From: an uncultured Rhodanobacteraceae bacterium
GTDB taxonomy: Bacteria > Pseudomonadota > Gammaproteobacteria > Xanthomonadales > Rhodanobacteraceae
NCBI GenBank assembly: GCA_937902695.1
Contig: CALFNI010000171.1
Span: 1 to 8,878 of the forward strand
DNA length: 8,878 nt
Direction: 5' to 3'
Under the pieces are notes generated by a model that worked only from the letters and a program-made list of their open reading frames with translations, was not told the DNA's origin and searched no databases. Shown here piece after piece: positions 6,708 through 8,878 of the stretch. How positions within the stretch are numbered: position 1 is the stretch's first letter; each line of letters opens with the position of its first letter. Position numbers and translations under genes: made by a program.

Positions 6708-8878
6708 ATGGGGATCCGGATCTCGCGCGCCGGCGCGCGTTCACTCGTTGCAGCCGTTCTGATGTGTGCCGTCGGCGCCGCGCCGGCGGCAGGCAGGCCG
6801 CTGCCCGACTTCGTCACGCATGCGCCGGCCGGCATCGGCTGCGACACGACGCCGTTCGGGCGCAGCGTCACCTTCGGCGTCGACGCCGAGTTCATGGAGA
6901 TGATGGCGACGTCGGGCAGCCTCAACGCGTTCGACGAATACGTCCTCTCGCCCGATTCGCCGCCGCTCGAGCGCGTCTATCGCGCCGGCCTCTATCCCGG
7001 CGCGCTCGCCGGCACGACGTTCCTGAAGGCGGTCAGCGTCGATCTCGACGGCGACGGCCGCAAGGAGATCGTCACCGCGAACCGCGTCGTCGCGACCGGC
7101 GCGCTCCGCCTCGGCGTCTTCGAGCGGAACGGCACGCCGTCGGCCGACCTCATCGACACCTGGGAATCGCCGCAGACGTTCAGCACGGTCGACCTCGCCG
7201 CGGGCGACTTCGACGGCTCGAACGATCGCAAGCAGGAGCTCGCCGTCCTGTTGCGCACGACGAGCCCGTTCGGCATGCGCGTCTTCGTGCTGACCGGCGG
7301 CGCCGGCGGCGTCATCGCGCAAGGCGACGGTAGCGCCGCGGGCACCTGGAACCGCACGATCAGCGGCGTCCAGAACGCGAGCGTGGCCGCCGGCGACATG
7401 CTGCTCGACGGCCGCGCGCAGATCGTCGTCGTCAACGACTCAGGCTCCAACGCGACGCTCGCGCTCAACTACAACCTCCTCGAGTACCAGCCGACGACGC
7501 CGGCGCTGCCGATCGAATCGGGCGACGACGCGATCGGCAGCAAGGCGTTCCAGAGCATCATCGGCTTCGAGTATCTCGCCGACGACATCTCGACCTCGCC
7601 GCCCATCAACAGCTTCCTCGAGCTCGACGCCGACGCGGGGGACGTCGTCGACAGCGCGGCCGCCGAGCTCGTCGTGCACGCGATCTTCGAGGACGGCTCG
7701 GGCGATCCGAACAACTACATCGGCCAGCGCCTGCACCACTTCATCCCGACGCGGACCGGCGACGTCATCACGTCGATCGCATTCGCCTCGCGCGGCGCCG
7801 GCATGGAATACGACTGGAGCCACATCATCCAGGGCCAGAACGCGAACGGCATCCCGACGCTCGAGGCGACGATCGCCGACGTCGATCGCGTCTCGCCGGC
7901 CGAGATCGTGCTCGTCCGCTCCGATCCGAACTCGCGGCTCGACGTCGAGGCGTACAAGGCGAAAGTGGACGTCGCCGCGTACTTCGCGTTCGAGTACACC
8001 GATGCGCTCACGGTTCATTTCATCAGCCAGTCCACCGGCGCGATCGTGAATTACCACTGGGATTTCGGCGACGGCACCACGCTCGATACCGATCCGAACC
8101 CGACGCATCATTTCCCGGCCGATTCGCCCTACACGGTCACGCTGACCGTGCACGGCTCGTACGGCGAGGTCGACACCTATTCGTACGCGATCGACGCCGG
8201 CGGCGGCACGCCGCCCGATCCGGCCGGCGCGCCCGGCTACAAGTACCGCACGATCCTCGATCCCGCCTATTCGGGAAGTTACTCGGTGTCGGGCCTCAGC
8301 GACCTCGCGTTCGTCAACGTCGCGGTGGCCGACATGGACAAGGACGGCATCGCCGAGATCATGACCTCGACGCGCGACACGACGAACCGCTGGGTGCGCT
8401 CGATCTGGCACCTCGAGGATACCGGCGATCCGACCTCGTTCACGGGCCAGCATTTCATCGAGAACGGCGACTTCAGCGGCATAACGGCGGCCGATCTCGT
8501 CGCGAGCGACTTCGACGGCGATTCGGTCGAGGCGACGATCGCGACCGACGGCTGCCGGCAGGTCATCGAGCCGAAGGTGCGCCAGGTCGCCTGGCTGCCG
8601 CCGTTCTTCCGCGCGCTGCAGGCGAATGCCGACAAGGCATCCTCGTTCGGCCGCTCGATCACGGGCGGCACCAGCAACGAGCAGAACTGGGGCAGCTACA
8701 CCTCGCACGACGTCTCGGCCTATGTCGGCTTCGAAGTCGGCCTCGACGGCATCGGCGGCAAGGTCTCGGCGAAGGCGACGGCGGGCTATAACTGCCAGGT
8801 CGCGAACGGCGAGATCCACAGAACCGAAAACGGGCAGAAGCTGTCGGAGGGCTGGGAGCAGACCGCGGGCGAGGCGCT
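6708..8878 (+). CDS. Secreted FG-GAP/VCBS-repeat protein with a PKD domain and unassigned C-terminal region (723 codons, runs off the right edge)
   Basis: The frame stays open from the ATG to the edge without a stop. A signal peptide (about 1-28, MGIRISRAG..., hydrophobic core, ending near AAPAAG) predicts export. Seven FG-GAP/VCBS-like loops are visible: VDLDGDGRKEI (111), AGDFDGSNDRKQEL (165), AGDMLLDGRAQIV (228), ELDADAGDVVDSAAAELVV (305), ADVDRVSPAEIVLV (390), ADMDKDGIAEIM (541) and ASDFDGDSVEATIA (599). Seven such loops fit a calcium-binding integrin-alpha-like propeller (inference). A PKD domain occupies about 429-496, shown by YHWDFGDGTT (449-458) and YTVTLTVHG (475-483), between the fifth and sixth loops. 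From about 616 the sequence changes to PPFFRALQ, then a Gly/Ser/Thr-rich stretch of alternating hydrophobic and polar residues to the edge, which I do not recognise. A surface or secreted binding protein or toxin is possible. Codon use matches the operon. Confidence 0.88.
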   Translation, partial: MGIRISRAGARSLVAAVLMCAVGAAPAAGRPLPDFVTHAPAGIGCDTTPFGRSVTFGVDAEFMEMMATSGSLNAFDEYVLSPDSPPLERVYRAGLYPGALAGTTFLKAVSVDLDGDGRKEIVTANRVVATGALRLGVFERNGTPSADLIDTWESPQTFSTVDLAAGDFDGSNDRKQELAVLLRTTSPFGMRVFVLTGGAGGVIAQGDGSAAGTWNRTISGVQNASVAAGDMLLDGRAQIVVVNDSGSNATLALNYNLLEYQPTTPALPIESGDDAIGSKAFQSIIGFEYLADDISTSPPINSFLELDADAGDVVDSAAAELVVHAIFEDGSGDPNNYIGQRLHHFIPTRTGDVITSIAFASRGAGMEYDWSHIIQGQNANGIPTLEATIADVDRVSPAEIVLVRSDPNSRLDVEAYKAKVDVAAYFAFEYTDALTVHFISQSTGAIVNYHWDFGDGTTLDTDPNPTHHFPADSPYTVTLTVHGSYGEVDTYSYAIDAGGGTPPDPAGAPGYKYRTILDPAYSGSYSVSGLSDLAFVNVAVADMDKDGIAEIMTSTRDTTNRWVRSIWHLEDTGDPTSFTGQHFIENGDFSGITAADLVASDFDGDSVEATIATDGCRQVIEPKVRQVAWLPPFFRALQANADKASSFGRSITGGTSNEQNWGSYTSHDVSAYVGFEVGLDGIGGKVSAKATAGYNCQVANGEIHRTENGQKLSEGWEQTAGEA

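Noticed and set aside
6599..7333. 244-codon plus-strand frame at the start of the FG-GAP/PKD gene
   Set aside because: It is in a different frame from the signal-peptide frame, is Arg-rich, and has no ribosome site at its start.
7440..8819. 459-codon minus-strand open frame opposite the FG-GAP/PKD gene
   Set aside because: Its Arg/Val/Asp-rich translation has no family features, while the plus frame holds a signal peptide, calcium loops and a PKD domain.

Overview
The window looks like a chromosomal segment of a high-GC gammaproteobacterium, most likely of the Xanthomonadales (Lysobacterales), perhaps Rhodanobacteraceae. This rests on three things: GC near 70 % by eye, the conserved order mltB-rlpA-dacC-ybeD-lipB, and a YbeD/DUF493 protein with a 'GFQFPGVFEITAMG' core of the kind I recall from Xanthomonas relatives. 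The genus-level placement is inference.

Positions 1-6548 are read leftward (minus strand). From upstream to downstream they hold mltB (lytic transglycosylase), rlpA (septal glycan-cleaving lipoprotein with a SPOR domain), a dacA/dacC-type D-Ala-D-Ala carboxypeptidase, ybeD (DUF493), a large secreted RCC1-repeat protein, and the start of lipB (octanoyltransferase), which runs off the left edge. mltB/rlpA and dacC/ybeD overlap by 4 nt (ATGA and GTGA), so this is an operon for peptidoglycan remodelling that leads into lipoate synthesis. The usual companions mrdA and rodA are not directly upstream of mltB.

Two things depart from the standard cluster. First, a 766-residue secreted protein sits between ybeD and lipB. 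It has fourteen RCC1-like repeats, each with the same Cys-X9-Cys pair, and ends in IFANGFD. Second, on the other side of a 159-bp divergent intergenic region, a plus-strand gene starts at 6708 and is still open at the right edge. It encodes a secreted protein with seven FG-GAP/VCBS-like calcium-loop motifs, a PKD domain set between the fifth and sixth, and an unassigned Gly/Ser/Thr-rich C-terminal region that alternates hydrophobic and polar residues.

No RNA genes, insertion sequences, CRISPR arrays, attachment sites or convincing rho-independent terminators were seen. The many long open frames on the opposite strands are shadows caused by high GC3. The most interesting material is the double-propeller RCC1 protein inside a core operon and the unassigned C-terminal module of the FG-GAP/PKD protein.
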